Source: Sphingobium boeckii (GTDB lineage Bacteria; Pseudomonadota; Alphaproteobacteria; Sphingomonadales; Sphingomonadaceae). From it: a stretch of DNA of 64,000 bases. The stretch's first letter is position 1; every line of letters begins with the position of its first letter. The translations under genes and the position numbers were made by a program. Under the pieces are notes generated by a model. The model was not told the DNA's origin. It saw nothing but the letters and a program-made list of their open reading frames with translations, and ran no database searches. The DNA lies in assembly GCF_014199215.1 (NCBI RefSeq), contig NZ_JACIJC010000001.1:436001-500000 (forward strand), given 5' to 3'. Positions 28,093-36,407 of this stretch are shown piece by piece.

Positions 28093-29391
28093 TCAGTGAT
28101 CCAGCCTTATCGCGACAGACAAGGCATGGGCGGGAAGCCCCTCGGCACCCGCCAGCGCAACCGCGGCGGGGCCGATCTGGCGAAGGGCGGCTGGCGTGCA
28201 CTGGAGAAAGCTGGTGCGCTTCATGAAATCCAGCACGGAAAGCCCGGACGAAAAACGTGCCCGCCGCCCGGTGGGCAGCACATGGTTCGGCCCGGCGACA
28301 TAATCGCCCACGGCCTCGGGCGTATAGCGGCCGAGGAAGATCGATCCGGCGTGACGCACCTTGGCGAAAAAGGGTTCCGGATCGGCGACGGCGAGTTCCA
28401 GATGCTCGGGCGCGAGCCGGTCGACCAGCGGCAGCGCGTCCATCAGATCGGCCACCAGGATGATCGCGCCATTGTCCGCCCAACTTGTGCCCGCCGTCTC
28501 GCCCGTGGCCAGGACGTTGATCTGCCGGAGCACCGCATCGGCCACCTTGTCGGCAAAGGCCGTATCGTCGGTGAAGAGGATCGACTGGCTGGTGGGATCA
28601 TGCTCAGCCTGGCTCAACAGGTCTGCCGCGATCCATTCGGGATCATTGTCGGCGTCTGCCACCACCACGATTTCGGACGGCCCGGCCACCATATCGATGC
28701 CGACCACGCCGTAAAGCTGTCGCTTGGCCTCCGCCACCCAGGCGTTGCCGGGGCCGGTGACGACATCCACCGGCTTGATGCGATCGGTGCCATAGGCCAG
28801 CGCGGCGATCGCCTGCGCTCCGCCGACGCGCCATACTTCATCAACGCCCGCAATCTCGGCAGCGGCCAGCACCAGCGGATTGGTCTCCCCGCGCGGCGTG
28901 GGCGTGACCATCACCAGCCGTTCGACCCCCGCCACCTTGGCCGGGATCGCGTTCATCAGCACGGATGAGGGGTAGGCCGCGCGCCCGCCGGGTACATAGA
29001 CGCCCGCCGCATCCACCGCGCTCCAGCGCGAGCCGAGTCGCACGCCCGCATCATCGGTCGAATCGCTGTCCACCGGCTTCTGCTTGAGGTGGAAAGTGCG
29101 GATGCGCGTCGCTGCGAGCTCGATCGCGCTGCGCAATTCGGGCGAAAGCCCCTCCAGCGCCGCCTGGCATTCTTCGCGCGGCACTCGCCATCCGGTGGTG
29201 TCCAGATCATGCTTGTCGAAATCGAGCGTCAGCGCCGCCAGCGCCGCGTCGCCCTCGGCACGCACACGCTTCAGGATCGCGGTCACATCGCGCGATACAT
29301 CGTCATCGGACTCGCGCCGTGCCTCGACCAAGGTGGTGAAGGCATCCGCAAATCGCGGATCGGAAGCGTCCAGCCTAAGTGGCCCGCTCAT
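28093..29391 (-). CDS. hisD: Histidinol dehydrogenase
   Basis: 432 residues, normal. Motifs: VPGGRAAYPSSVLMNAIPAKVAGV, the nucleotide site around DEVWRVGGAQAIAALAYGT and VTGPGNAWVAEAKRQLYG, the catalytic E/H region AEHDPTSQ and the LAPEHLEL loop. It does the last two oxidations of histidine synthesis. It lies downstream of hisG, separated by a family A palindrome. Confidence 0.97.
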   Translation of the reverse strand: MSGPLRLDASDPRFADAFTTLVEARRESDDDVSRDVTAILKRVRAEGDAALAALTLDFDKHDLDTTGWRVPREECQAALEGLSPELRSAIELAATRIRTFHLKQKPVDSDSTDDAGVRLGSRWSAVDAAGVYVPGGRAAYPSSVLMNAIPAKVAGVERLVMVTPTPRGETNPLVLAAAEIAGVDEVWRVGGAQAIAALAYGTDRIKPVDVVTGPGNAWVAEAKRQLYGVVGIDMVAGPSEIVVVADADNDPEWIAADLLSQAEHDPTSQSILFTDDTAFADKVADAVLRQINVLATGETAGTSWADNGAIILVADLMDALPLVDRLAPEHLELAVADPEPFFAKVRHAGSIFLGRYTPEAVGDYVAGPNHVLPTGRRARFSSGLSVLDFMKRTSFLQCTPAALRQIGPAAVALAGAEGLPAHALSVAIRLDH

Positions 29392-29405
29392 ACTCTCAAC
29401 CCCTC

Positions 29406-29480
29406 ACCGTTTGTGCCGAGCGCAGTCGAGGGACGCGGGTCGTTGGCACCACGTCCCTCGACTGCGCTCGGCACAAACGG
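29406..29480. repeat. Palindromic repeat, family A, copy 3 (variant)
   Basis: Same architecture as the other A copies, but both arms share covarying changes (GTGCCGAGCGCAG in place of GTCCCGAGCGAAG), so pairing is preserved. It lies between hisG and hisD. Confidence 0.92.
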
Positions 29481-29496
29481 GTTGAGGAGGGACGAT

Positions 29497-30162
29497 TCAG
29501 GCAGCATCGCGCCCGCCTGCGATTTCGCGGAATTTGTCCACCAAAGGCACCACTTCGGCGGCGCGCGTCTTGAAGGCGGCGCGATTGACGATCAGCCGCG
29601 CGGACACCTGCGTGATCACCTCCACCTCGACCAGCCCGTTCTCCTTGAGCGTCTTGCCCGAGGAGACCAGATCGACGATCCGGCTGGAGAGGCCCAGCAT
29701 GGGGGCCAATTCCATCGCGCCGTTCAGCTTCACGCATTCGGCCTGTACGCCGCGCGCCTCGAAATGCCGCCGCGTGAGATTGGGATATTTGGTGGCGACG
29801 CGGACATGGCTCCAGCTTCGCGGATCGTCCGTTTCGGCCAGCGCTTTCGGTTCGGCGACCGAGAGGCGGCAATGGCCGATGCCCAGATCGACCGGCGCAT
29901 AAAGTTCAGAATAATCGAATTCCAGCAGCACATCCGATCCGACGATGCCAAGCTGCGCCGCGCCATGCGCCACGAAGGTCGCCACGTCGAACGCACGCAC
30001 CCGGATCAGAGAGATGCCCGGATTGTTGGTCGAAAAGCTGAGCGCGCGGCTGCTGTCGTCCGAAAACGCCGCTTCGGGCGCGATTCCGGCGCGCGCCAGC
30101 AGGGGCAGCGCTTCTTCGAGGATGCGCCCCTTGGGGACGGCGATGATGATCGGATCGGCCAT
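29497..30162 (-). CDS. hisG: ATP phosphoribosyltransferase, short form
   Basis: 221 residues, the short HisG form that lacks the C-terminal regulatory domain and needs a HisZ partner. Motifs: [69 protein letters not shown] and [22 protein letters not shown]. It catalyses the first step of histidine synthesis. No hisZ lies in the window. It is followed by hisD after a family A repeat. Confidence 0.96.
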   Translation of the reverse strand: MADPIIIAVPKGRILEEALPLLARAGIAPEAAFSDDSSRALSFSTNNPGISLIRVRAFDVATFVAHGAAQLGIVGSDVLLEFDYSELYAPVDLGIGHCRLSVAEPKALAETDDPRSWSHVRVATKYPNLTRRHFEARGVQAECVKLNGAMELAPMLGLSSRIVDLVSSGKTLKENGLVEVEVITQVSARLIVNRAAFKTRAAEVVPLVDKFREIAGGRDAA

Positions 30163-30238
30163 GATGCGCGGGGCTTTACGTGTGTGTTACTTCCCATGCA
30201 ACGGTCGCGCGCGGATTACTGGGCCGGGGGTGGGCGTT

Positions 30239-31129
30239 CTATAAAAACCCATCCATCGCCGCATTCACCGCATCCGGCGCTTCCCACGGCACGAAATGCC
30301 CGCAATCCGGCACCTTCACGATGCGGAGATCGCTCACCATTTCCGCCATCCCGTCCAGATTGCACAGCGGCAAAGCCTTGTCGTCGGTTGCCCAGATCAC
30401 GAGCGTGGGGATGGTGATTGTCGGAAACACGCTATCGAGCATCGCCGGGCGTTCCGCCTGTTCGCCGATCGCGGGCACCTGGATGGTGGAGGCGCGATAC
30501 CAGTTGAGCATCCCGAAAGCCGCGCCCGGCTCCTGCCAGTCGCGCAGCAGGATCGCGCTGTCTTCGGCGGTCATGGCGCTGCTGCGATCCCATTTGATCG
30601 CCTTCATCAGCAACGCCGCGAGGCCGTGGTCGCGGATCAGCGCATCATTGGCAGGATCGCGAAAGGCGCGCATATATTGGCTGGCCGCGCGCTGCTCGTC
30701 ATTCTCGATCAGCAGCCGCTGGAAGAGATAGGGATGCGGCGCATTGGCGATGATCGCGCGTTCCACCCGGCCATTGGCTTGGCCCATCAGCGCCACGATC
30801 CAGGCGATCGCGCCGCCCCAGTCATGCCCCACCACCGTGAAGCGCTCCACGCCTAGCGCATCGGCCAGCGCGAAAATGTCTGCGGCCAATTTATCCGGAG
30901 AATAGTCCGATACGGGTTCGGGTTTGGAGGATTTGCAATAGCCCCGCTGATCGGGCGCGATGCAGCGGAAGCGATCGGAGAAATGGCGGATCTGGTGACG
31001 CCAGGTGCGATGCGATTCGGGAAAGCCATGCAGGAAGATCAGCACCGGCGCATCGCGCGGCCCTTCCTCGGCGACGTCGAGTTCCACGCCCGTGGACAGG
31101 GCTACGCGCTTCAAGGCGAATTCGGTCAT
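30239..31129 (-). CDS. Alpha/beta hydrolase, epoxide hydrolase/dehalogenase type
   Basis: 296 residues from ATG 31129, with GGGAGAAGAGG upstream. The oxyanion loop HGFPES is at 34-39. The nucleophile is Asp103 in GHDWGG, the hallmark of epoxide hydrolases and haloacetate dehalogenases rather than serine esterases. The cap domain has NWYRAS. The acid is in WATDDKAL and the catalytic His in DCGHFVPWEAP. Substrate is unknown. Confidence 0.88.
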   Translation of the reverse strand: MTEFALKRVALSTGVELDVAEEGPRDAPVLIFLHGFPESHRTWRHQIRHFSDRFRCIAPDQRGYCKSSKPEPVSDYSPDKLAADIFALADALGVERFTVVGHDWGGAIAWIVALMGQANGRVERAIIANAPHPYLFQRLLIENDEQRAASQYMRAFRDPANDALIRDHGLAALLMKAIKWDRSSAMTAEDSAILLRDWQEPGAAFGMLNWYRASTIQVPAIGEQAERPAMLDSVFPTITIPTLVIWATDDKALPLCNLDGMAEMVSDLRIVKVPDCGHFVPWEAPDAVNAAMDGFL

Positions 31130-31150
31130 CCTCTTCTCCCGGCTTTCTTT

Positions 31151-31270
31151 TGTCATCCTCGCGCACGCGGGGATCCCGCTTCTTTCACGCCTCTGCGTCT
31201 CCGCGTGAAATTATTGAGGTTCACGCGGAGACGCAGAGAATAAGCTGGATCCCGCGTTCGCGAGGGGCAC
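31151..31270. repeat. Palindromic repeat, family C copy 2, with another palindrome in its loop
   Basis: The outer arms (TGTCATCCTCGCGCACGCGG then GGATCCCGC; and AAGCTGGATCCCGCG then TTCGCGAGGGGCA) match the family C element at 56924-57010, including GCTTCTTTC and AAGCTGG inner edges. The loop here holds an extra perfect 19-bp inverted repeat (31191-31209 and 31220-31238). Confidence 0.8.
31191..31238. repeat. Inner 19-bp perfect inverted repeat, family D
   Basis: CTCTGCGTCTCCGCGTGAA (31191-31209) pairs exactly with 31220-31238 around ATTATTGAGG. It is absent from the loop of the other family C copy, so it looks like an insertion. Confidence 0.9.
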
Positions 31271-31273
31271 GGA

Positions 31274-32173
31274 TCATGGATAGCTCACGGTCTTCGGAAT
31301 CTCAGGGATCGGGATGAATTCCGTGTCGTCACCCGGCACCTTGGGGAATTTCTGTTCCTTCCAGTCATGCTTGGCCTGGTTGATCCGCTCGCGATCGGAC
31401 GATACGAAATTCCACCACACATGGCGCTCGGTTGGAAAATCTTCGCCGCCGCACAGCATCACGCGTGCACCGGTTTCGGAACGCAGCGTCATGTCCACGC
31501 CGGGCTTGAGCACGTAAAGCACCATCGGCTCCAGCGTCATGCCATCCAGCGTGGCCTGGCCCAGGGCGACATAGATCGCGCGCTCGTCGGCTTCGGCGTC
31601 GATCGGAATGCTGCCGCCGGGTTCGATCCCGATATCGGCATAGATGGTCTCGGCATAACATGTGGTGGGCGCGGTCGCGCCCCACAGGCTTCCCATTATG
31701 ATGCGCGCGATCGCCTTGTCACCCTGGATCAGTGGCAGCCTGTTCTTGGCGACATGTTCGAACGCCGGATCGATCTCCTCCTGCCCGTCGGGCAAAGCAA
31801 GCCAGGTCTGGATGCCCGAAAGCTCCGGCCCCGCGTCGCGCTCCGATTGCGGTGACCGCTCCGAATGGACGATGCCGCGGCCTGCGGTCATCAGATTGAC
31901 CGCACCCGGCTCGATCGTGGCAAAAGTGCCGAGCGAATCGCGGTGGTCGATTGCGCCTGAAAACAGATAGGTGACCGTGGAGAGGTTGATATGCGGATGC
32001 GGCCGCACGTCGATCCCGGTCCCCTTGTCGAGGATCGCCGGCCCCATCTGATCGAAGAAGATGAAGGGGCCGACCATCGTGCGCGGCTTGGCGGGCAGCG
32101 TGCGGTGCACCTTGAACCCGCCCAGATCGTGCGTGACGGGGGGGATGCTCATCGTAACCAGATCGTCGTTCAT
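31274..32173 (-). CDS. Pirin family protein
   Basis: 299 residues with the bicupin fold of pirins. The N-terminal metal site is in RPHPHINLSTVTYLFSGAIDHRDSLG and the following GRGIVHSERSP. The sequence LSGIQTWLALPD starts the second part, and the C-terminal cupin ends VWWNFVSSDRERINQAKHDW. Some pirins are quercetin dioxygenases; the role here is unknown. Its start overlaps the bolA-like stop (ATGA). Confidence 0.93.
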   Translation of the reverse strand: MNDDLVTMSIPPVTHDLGGFKVHRTLPAKPRTMVGPFIFFDQMGPAILDKGTGIDVRPHPHINLSTVTYLFSGAIDHRDSLGTFATIEPGAVNLMTAGRGIVHSERSPQSERDAGPELSGIQTWLALPDGQEEIDPAFEHVAKNRLPLIQGDKAIARIIMGSLWGATAPTTCYAETIYADIGIEPGGSIPIDAEADERAIYVALGQATLDGMTLEPMVLYVLKPGVDMTLRSETGARVMLCGGEDFPTERHVWWNFVSSDRERINQAKHDWKEQKFPKVPGDDTEFIPIPEIPKTVSYP

Positions 32174-32454
32174 TCGCCGGGTGCCCTTGCCTTGATCGCC
32201 ATCGCATGAACCGTGTCACGCATCATGTCGCCCAGCGCCTGATTGACCATGCGCTGGCGTTGCACCCGGTTTTGCCCGGCAAAGGCGGCACTTTCGATCT
32301 CCACGGTGAAATGCGATTCGCCCGATCCGTCGTCGCCCGTGTGGCCGCGGTGCTTGGCGCTGTCGTTGATAACGGCGAGCCGTGCGGGGGAAAGGGCGGC
32401 GGTCAGCCGCGCTTCGATTTCTGTGGCGACTGGGCCTTTTGTCTCGCTGTGCAT
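32170..32454 (-). CDS. BolA family protein
   Basis: 94 residues. It has the class II KH-like BolA fold: EIEARLTAALSPARLAVINDSAKHRGHTGDDGSGESHFTVEI, then GQNRVQRQRMVNQALGDMM and the conserved HAMAIKA end. BolA proteins bind monothiol glutaredoxins and iron-sulfur clusters. In alphaproteobacteria this gene sits head to head with a J-domain gene near cobS, as here. Confidence 0.95.
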   Translation of the reverse strand: MHSETKGPVATEIEARLTAALSPARLAVINDSAKHRGHTGDDGSGESHFTVEIESAAFAGQNRVQRQRMVNQALGDMMRDTVHAMAIKARAPGE

Positions 32455-32495
32455 CGCGCCTATATAGGCGGTTTATTTTAGGAGCGGGAGCCACT

Positions 32496-33104
32496 TTGGC
32501 CGACGAAGAACCGGAACAGCCCAAACGGCATACGCGCTTCCATGGCCGCATGGAGGCGAAGGGGCGCGTGTGCACGCAGGCAGGGTGTAACGAGCCGGGC
32601 GAATTCCGGGCGCCGGGCGAACGGCGGCCGGGTTTCGATGGTCCGGGCGACTGGCGCTGGCTCTGCCTCGATCATGTGCGCGCGTTCAACCAGCGCTATA
32701 ATTTCTTCAACGGGATGAGCCCCGACGAGATCGAACAGGAGCAGCGCCCGTTCGCCGGATGGGACCGCGAGACGCGAGCCTTTACTGCCAATGGCGCGGA
32801 CCGCCCGCCGCCCTGGGCCGATTTCCATGATCCGCTCGATGCGATCGGCGCGCGCTTCAGGCGCAAGGCGGAAGAAATGCGCCAGCGCGACGATGGCAAG
32901 CCGCTCTCGGGCGAAAACCGGCGCGACCTGAAGACCATGGGGCTGGGGCCGGACGCCAACCGCCGCGATCTGCGCCAGCGCTATGCCGATCTCGTCCGCA
33001 AATACCATCCCGATCGCAACGGCGGAGACCGCACCCACGAGCGCGCACTGCAGGAGGTAATCGCGGCTTATACGCGGTTGAAGGGCGCGGCGGCGTTTGC
33101 TTGA
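32496..33104 (+). CDS. J-domain protein with N-terminal Cys motif
   Basis: 202 residues from TTG 32496, with GGAG about ten bases upstream. The N-terminal half has CTQAGCNEPGEFRAP and WLCLDHVRAFNQRYNFFNGM, a cysteine-containing region typical of a small alphaproteobacterial J-domain family. The C-terminal J domain is degenerate at the front but keeps the HPD loop: RYADLVRKYHPDRNGGDR. It probably stimulates an Hsp70. It lies in the conserved order bolA, J-domain, cobS, cobT. Confidence 0.85.
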   Translation: MADEEPEQPKRHTRFHGRMEAKGRVCTQAGCNEPGEFRAPGERRPGFDGPGDWRWLCLDHVRAFNQRYNFFNGMSPDEIEQEQRPFAGWDRETRAFTANGADRPPPWADFHDPLDAIGARFRRKAEEMRQRDDGKPLSGENRRDLKTMGLGPDANRRDLRQRYADLVRKYHPDRNGGDRTHERALQEVIAAYTRLKGAAAFA

Positions 33105-33138
33105 TCAAAGCCAGTCGTCACCCCGAACTCACCCCAAT

Positions 33139-33212
33139 CCGTTTGTCTCGAGCGCAGTCGAGGCACGTGGTGCCAAGGACCAACGTCCCTCGACTTCGCT
33201 CGGGACAAACGG
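33139..33212. repeat. Palindromic repeat, family A, copy 4
   Basis: Arms start CCGTTTGTCTCGAGCGCAG and end CTTCGCTCGGGACAAACGG; the left arm has several changes not matched on the right, so this copy is decaying. It lies between the convergent J-domain gene and the dihydrofolate-reductase-like pseudogene. Confidence 0.88.
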
Positions 33213-33233
33213 TTTAATTTGAAGAACGAGAGA

Positions 33234-33905
33234 TCACCCCTCCATCCTCATCCGTTCCTGCCGTGCGGTCTCCGCTTCGCTCGGTTCCGCCAGCGCAAAG
33301 CTCCCGGTCGGTACTGCGCCTGCCGGTTCATAGGTCGTGACGATCACGCCCTTGTTCGAGACCTTCGAATCCACCAGCGTCATCGCGGTCGATGCCGTGC
33401 CTTTGCCGAACAGCCTCTTGCCGCCGCCCAATATGACCGGGAAGGTCATCAGGAAGAGCCGGTCGATCAGGCCGTGGCTGAGCAGCAGGGGATAAAGTGT
33501 CGAGCTGCCCTGAATGAGCAGGTCCGGCCCATCGGTCGCCTTCAGGGAAGCGATCTGCGTCGCCACGTCACTCCCGATGGCGTGGCTGTTGTGCCAGTCC
33601 AGCGGTGCGGTGGAAGAGGTGACGACATATTTGGCGATGCTGTTGAACTGGTCGGCGATCGGCTGATCGTCGCCCCCGGTGACATAGGGCCAGTGCGCGG
33701 CGAAAATTTCATAGGTCTTGCGCCCCAGCAGCAGATCGTAAGGCGCGGCGAACAGTCCGCCCATCGCTTCCTCCAGGGTCTCATCCCAGAAACTCGTCGT
33801 CCAGCCGCCGAGCGTGAATCCGCCCGTGGGATCCTAGGTCGGGCCACCCGGCCCTTGCATCACGCCATCGAGCGACAGGAAGACGCCGCCGATGATCTTA
33901 CGCAT
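33234..33905 (-). pseudogene. Dihydrofolate reductase-like (RibD C-terminal) protein with premature stop
   Basis: From ATG 33905 the frame reads MRKIIGGVFLSLDGVMQGPGGPT, then TAG (33834-33836), then DPTGGFTLGGWTTSFWDETLEEAMGGLF and on to 33234. Relatives have Glu at the stop position (GP.EDPTGGF), so one G to T change explains it. The rest is intact: YDLLLGRKTYEIFAAHWP, a nucleotide-binding LLIQGSSTLYPLLLSHGLIDRL and FPVILGGGKRLFG. It overlaps the end of the SRPBCC gene by 8 nt as last gene of the operon. A restart at ATG 33764 would lack the first strand. Confidence 0.82.
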
Positions 33906-34380
33906 CACCCGTGTCTTTCAGCCGTTTCGCCACCTCTTCGAGCTGATCGGCGCAGACGCCCCAGCCTTCTTCGAACCCCATTTCGGCATGACGCTTCGTT
34001 TCGGCGTCGCTCCAATGCCGCGCGCTGGCGCGATAATGGGTCCGGCCGTTTCCGGCGTCGCTGAACGTGAAGGTGCCAACGATGCCCAGCGGTTGCGGAT
34101 TTTGCGGCGACCAGTCCTTGCCGAGCATATTGGTGAAGACGATCCGTTCTTTCGGCAAGACCTCGAGCAGCATCCCGTCGCCGGCATGTTTCTCGCCGTC
34201 CGGCCCGTGCATGGTGATCGCGAAGCGGCCGCCGGATTTCCACTCGAGCGCCTCGATCTCGCTCCTCCACGGGCGCGGGCACCACCATTCCGTCAGATGT
34301 TCGGTCACCGCGCGCCAGACCGTATCGAGCGGGGCATCCATCATCCGCTTGATCGCGAGTTTTTTCCCCGCGGCGCTCAT
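33898..34380 (-). CDS. SRPBCC / AHSA1 domain protein
   Basis: 160 residues from ATG 34380 (MSAAGKKLAIKRMMDAPLDTVWRAVTEH). The START/AHSA1 fold pattern is clear: EWWCPRPWRSEIEALEWKSGGRFAITMHGPDG, ERIVFTNML, GTFTFSDAGNGRTHY, then the last helix MGFEEGWGVCADQLEEVAKRL. These small ligand-binding domains often pair with VOC genes. The start overlaps the stop of the VOC gene before it (ATGA), and its end overlaps the pseudogene start. Confidence 0.9.
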   Translation of the reverse strand: MSAAGKKLAIKRMMDAPLDTVWRAVTEHLTEWWCPRPWRSEIEALEWKSGGRFAITMHGPDGEKHAGDGMLLEVLPKERIVFTNMLGKDWSPQNPQPLGIVGTFTFSDAGNGRTHYRASARHWSDAETKRHAEMGFEEGWGVCADQLEEVAKRLKDTGDA

Positions 34381-34880
34381 GCGGGCACCGCCTCGCCGCG
34401 CAACGCCGCCTCGATGGTGGCGATGTCGATCTTCTTCATATGATACATGGCCTCGGTGGCGCGCTTGGCAGCGGCGCGGTCCGGCACCCCGCTCATCGCA
34501 TCCATGAGCACGCGGGGGGATATCTGCCAGGAATAGCCCCATTTGTCCTTGCACCAGCCGCACTGGCTTTCCACACCGCCATTGCCGACGATCGCGTTCC
34601 AATAGCGGTCCGTCTCCTCCTGATCTTCGGTGATGACCTGAAAGCTGACGGACTCATTGGGCTTGAAAGTCGGGCCGCCGTTGAGCCCGATAAAAGGTCG
34701 GCCGAGGACGGTGAATTCAACCACCAACTCGTTGCCCGGCGCGCCGCCCGGATAATCGGCGACCGCATCGTGGCCGTGGCCGACATGGCTGTCCGGAAAG
34801 GTCGCCGCATAGAATTCAGCGGCCTTGCGCGCTTCCTGATGGTCGAACCACAGGCAGGTCATGAATTTGCTCCAACTCAC
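34377..34880 (-). CDS. VOC family (PhnB-like) protein
   Basis: 167 residues from GTG 34880, chosen because AAGGAG lies seven bases upstream (ATG 34862 is an alternative). It is a PhnB/3-demethylubiquinone-methyltransferase-like VOC protein: MTCLWFDHQEARKAAEFYAATFPDSHV, FTVLGRPFIGLNGGPTFKPNESVSF and CGWCKDKWGYSWQISPRVL. A late helical region, MYHMKKIDIATIEAALRG, is typical of this subgroup. Coupled to the SRPBCC gene. Confidence 0.9.
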   Translation of the reverse strand: MSWSKFMTCLWFDHQEARKAAEFYAATFPDSHVGHGHDAVADYPGGAPGNELVVEFTVLGRPFIGLNGGPTFKPNESVSFQVITEDQEETDRYWNAIVGNGGVESQCGWCKDKWGYSWQISPRVLMDAMSGVPDRAAAKRATEAMYHMKKIDIATIEAALRGEAVPA

Positions 34881-34891
34881 CGTCTCTCTCC

Positions 34892-35665
34892 TTATCTTGC
34901 AGGCGCGACCAGTCCGAAGGTTGCGCCATGGGGATCGATCGCATTCACCACCCATTCGCCGCCGGGCACTTCCATCGGCCCCTGGACCACAGTCCCGCCG
35001 GCGCTTTCGATCCGCGCTTTGGCGGCATCGATCGCGGGAACACGGAAGTAAAAGCCCCAGCCGGGGCGGACGCCCGGCGGTGTCCGCATCACCGCACCGA
35101 TCGCCTCCCCGCCTTCGGCATTGGCGATAAAGCTGTAATCGCCCATCGCGCCCATCGGCATTCCGCCGACTTTCTTGATGCCGAAATGCGTGTCGTAGAA
35201 AGCCAGCGCCGCTGCATCGTCGGCGGTCAGCAATTCGTTCCAGCTCACATGCCCGATGCCGGTTCGTTGATAGGCCGTGCTGGTTTCATCGCTTGCCCCG
35301 CGCATGACGTAAAAGACAACATTCTGTGGATCGCTGAGCATGGCCAAGCGCCCGACGCCCGGTATATCCATGGCCGGCAGATGGACCTTCCCGCCAGCCA
35401 TGCTCACCGCCGCGACCGTGGCATCGACGTCATCGACCCCCAAATAGCCCATCCAACGCGCGGTGGCACCGCTCGCGATCATCTCCGCGCTCAGGCCCGC
35501 CACGCCGCCGGCAAAGCCATCGGGTGCACCGATCATGCGATAGTCCATATCGCCCGGCGGCCTGTCGCCGATCGTCCAGCCCACCACCACGTCGTAAAAC
35601 GCTTTTGACGCATCGGCATCGGGTGACAACAGTTCGTACCAGATGAATTCGCCATGCTTGTTCAT
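34892..35665 (-). CDS. VOC family protein with two glyoxalase-like halves
   Basis: 257 residues from ATG 35665 with GAGGAGA upstream. Two VOC modules: first GEFIWYELLSPDADASKAFYDVVVGWTIGD to about residue 125, second GHVSWNELLTADDAAALAFYDTHFGIKKVGGMPMG to the end (VNAIDPHGATFGLV). Similar proteins include antibiotic-resistance and CFP-30B-like VOC proteins; substrate unknown. It follows the DUF1428 gene by 22 nt. Confidence 0.9.
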   Translation of the reverse strand: MNKHGEFIWYELLSPDADASKAFYDVVVGWTIGDRPPGDMDYRMIGAPDGFAGGVAGLSAEMIASGATARWMGYLGVDDVDATVAAVSMAGGKVHLPAMDIPGVGRLAMLSDPQNVVFYVMRGASDETSTAYQRTGIGHVSWNELLTADDAAALAFYDTHFGIKKVGGMPMGAMGDYSFIANAEGGEAIGAVMRTPPGVRPGWGFYFRVPAIDAAKARIESAGGTVVQGPMEVPGGEWVVNAIDPHGATFGLVAPAR

Positions 35666-35687
35666 CGTCCGTCTCCTCGCTGATGGT

Positions 35688-36407
35688 TCAGGCGTCCACG
35701 ATCGGGCTGAACCCGCCATAGATCATCCGCTGGCCGTCGAAGGGCATGTCGGCCGGCGGGGTCTTCATCCGCGCGTCTTCCATCACCTTCTTCCAGCCAT
35801 CGTCGCGCGCTTGCTTGGACGGCCATTCCACCCAGGAAAATACGGTGTTCTCGTCATCCTTGGCCTGCACGGCCATCTTATAGTCGGTCACCTTGCCATC
35901 GGGCAGATCATGGCCCCAGGCTTCGACCACGCGGGTGGCGCCATGATCCTTGAACACCTCGGCCGCCTTCTCCGCGATCACGCGATAGGCCTCGCGGTTG
36001 CCGTGGGGCACGGGGACAAGATAGCCGTCGGCATAGCCCATCGCGCCGCCCAGATCCTGATCAACGATCGGCTCGAACCCGCCATAAATCATGCGCTTGC
36101 CATCGAAGGGCATGGAGGCGCCCATGGCGGCCATGCGCGGATCGCTCATCATCTTTTCGCCCGCAGCGTCTCGCGTGGCCTTGTCCGGATATTCCATCCA
36201 GGAAAAGACGACCACCTCGCCCTCTTCCGCCTTCACCGATCCCTTGAAATCGGTCACCTTGCCATCTGGCACATCATCGCCCCAGCATTCCACCATCCGG
36301 GTCGCGCCAAATTCCTTGAACAGCGGCAATGCGTCCGCCGCGTGCTTGCGATAGGCCTCCTTATTCGCAGCCGGAACCGCGCAGACGAAGCCGTCAACAT
36401 AGGTCAT
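35688..36407 (-). CDS. Tandem DUF1428 protein
   Basis: 239 residues made of two copies of a DUF1428 unit (about 1-118 and 120-239). Each runs YVDGFVCAVPAANKEAYRKHA-like start, then ATRMVECWGDDVPDGKVTDF and VFSWMEYPDKATRD, and ends MPFDGKRMIYGGFEPIVD or near-identical. DUF1428 is a dimeric ferredoxin-like (YbaA) family usually present as a single unit, so this is an in-gene duplication. The start overlaps the GST gene stop (ATGA). Confidence 0.93.
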   Translation of the reverse strand: MTYVDGFVCAVPAANKEAYRKHAADALPLFKEFGATRMVECWGDDVPDGKVTDFKGSVKAEEGEVVVFSWMEYPDKATRDAAGEKMMSDPRMAAMGASMPFDGKRMIYGGFEPIVDQDLGGAMGYADGYLVPVPHGNREAYRVIAEKAAEVFKDHGATRVVEAWGHDLPDGKVTDYKMAVQAKDDENTVFSWVEWPSKQARDDGWKKVMEDARMKTPPADMPFDGQRMIYGGFSPIVDA

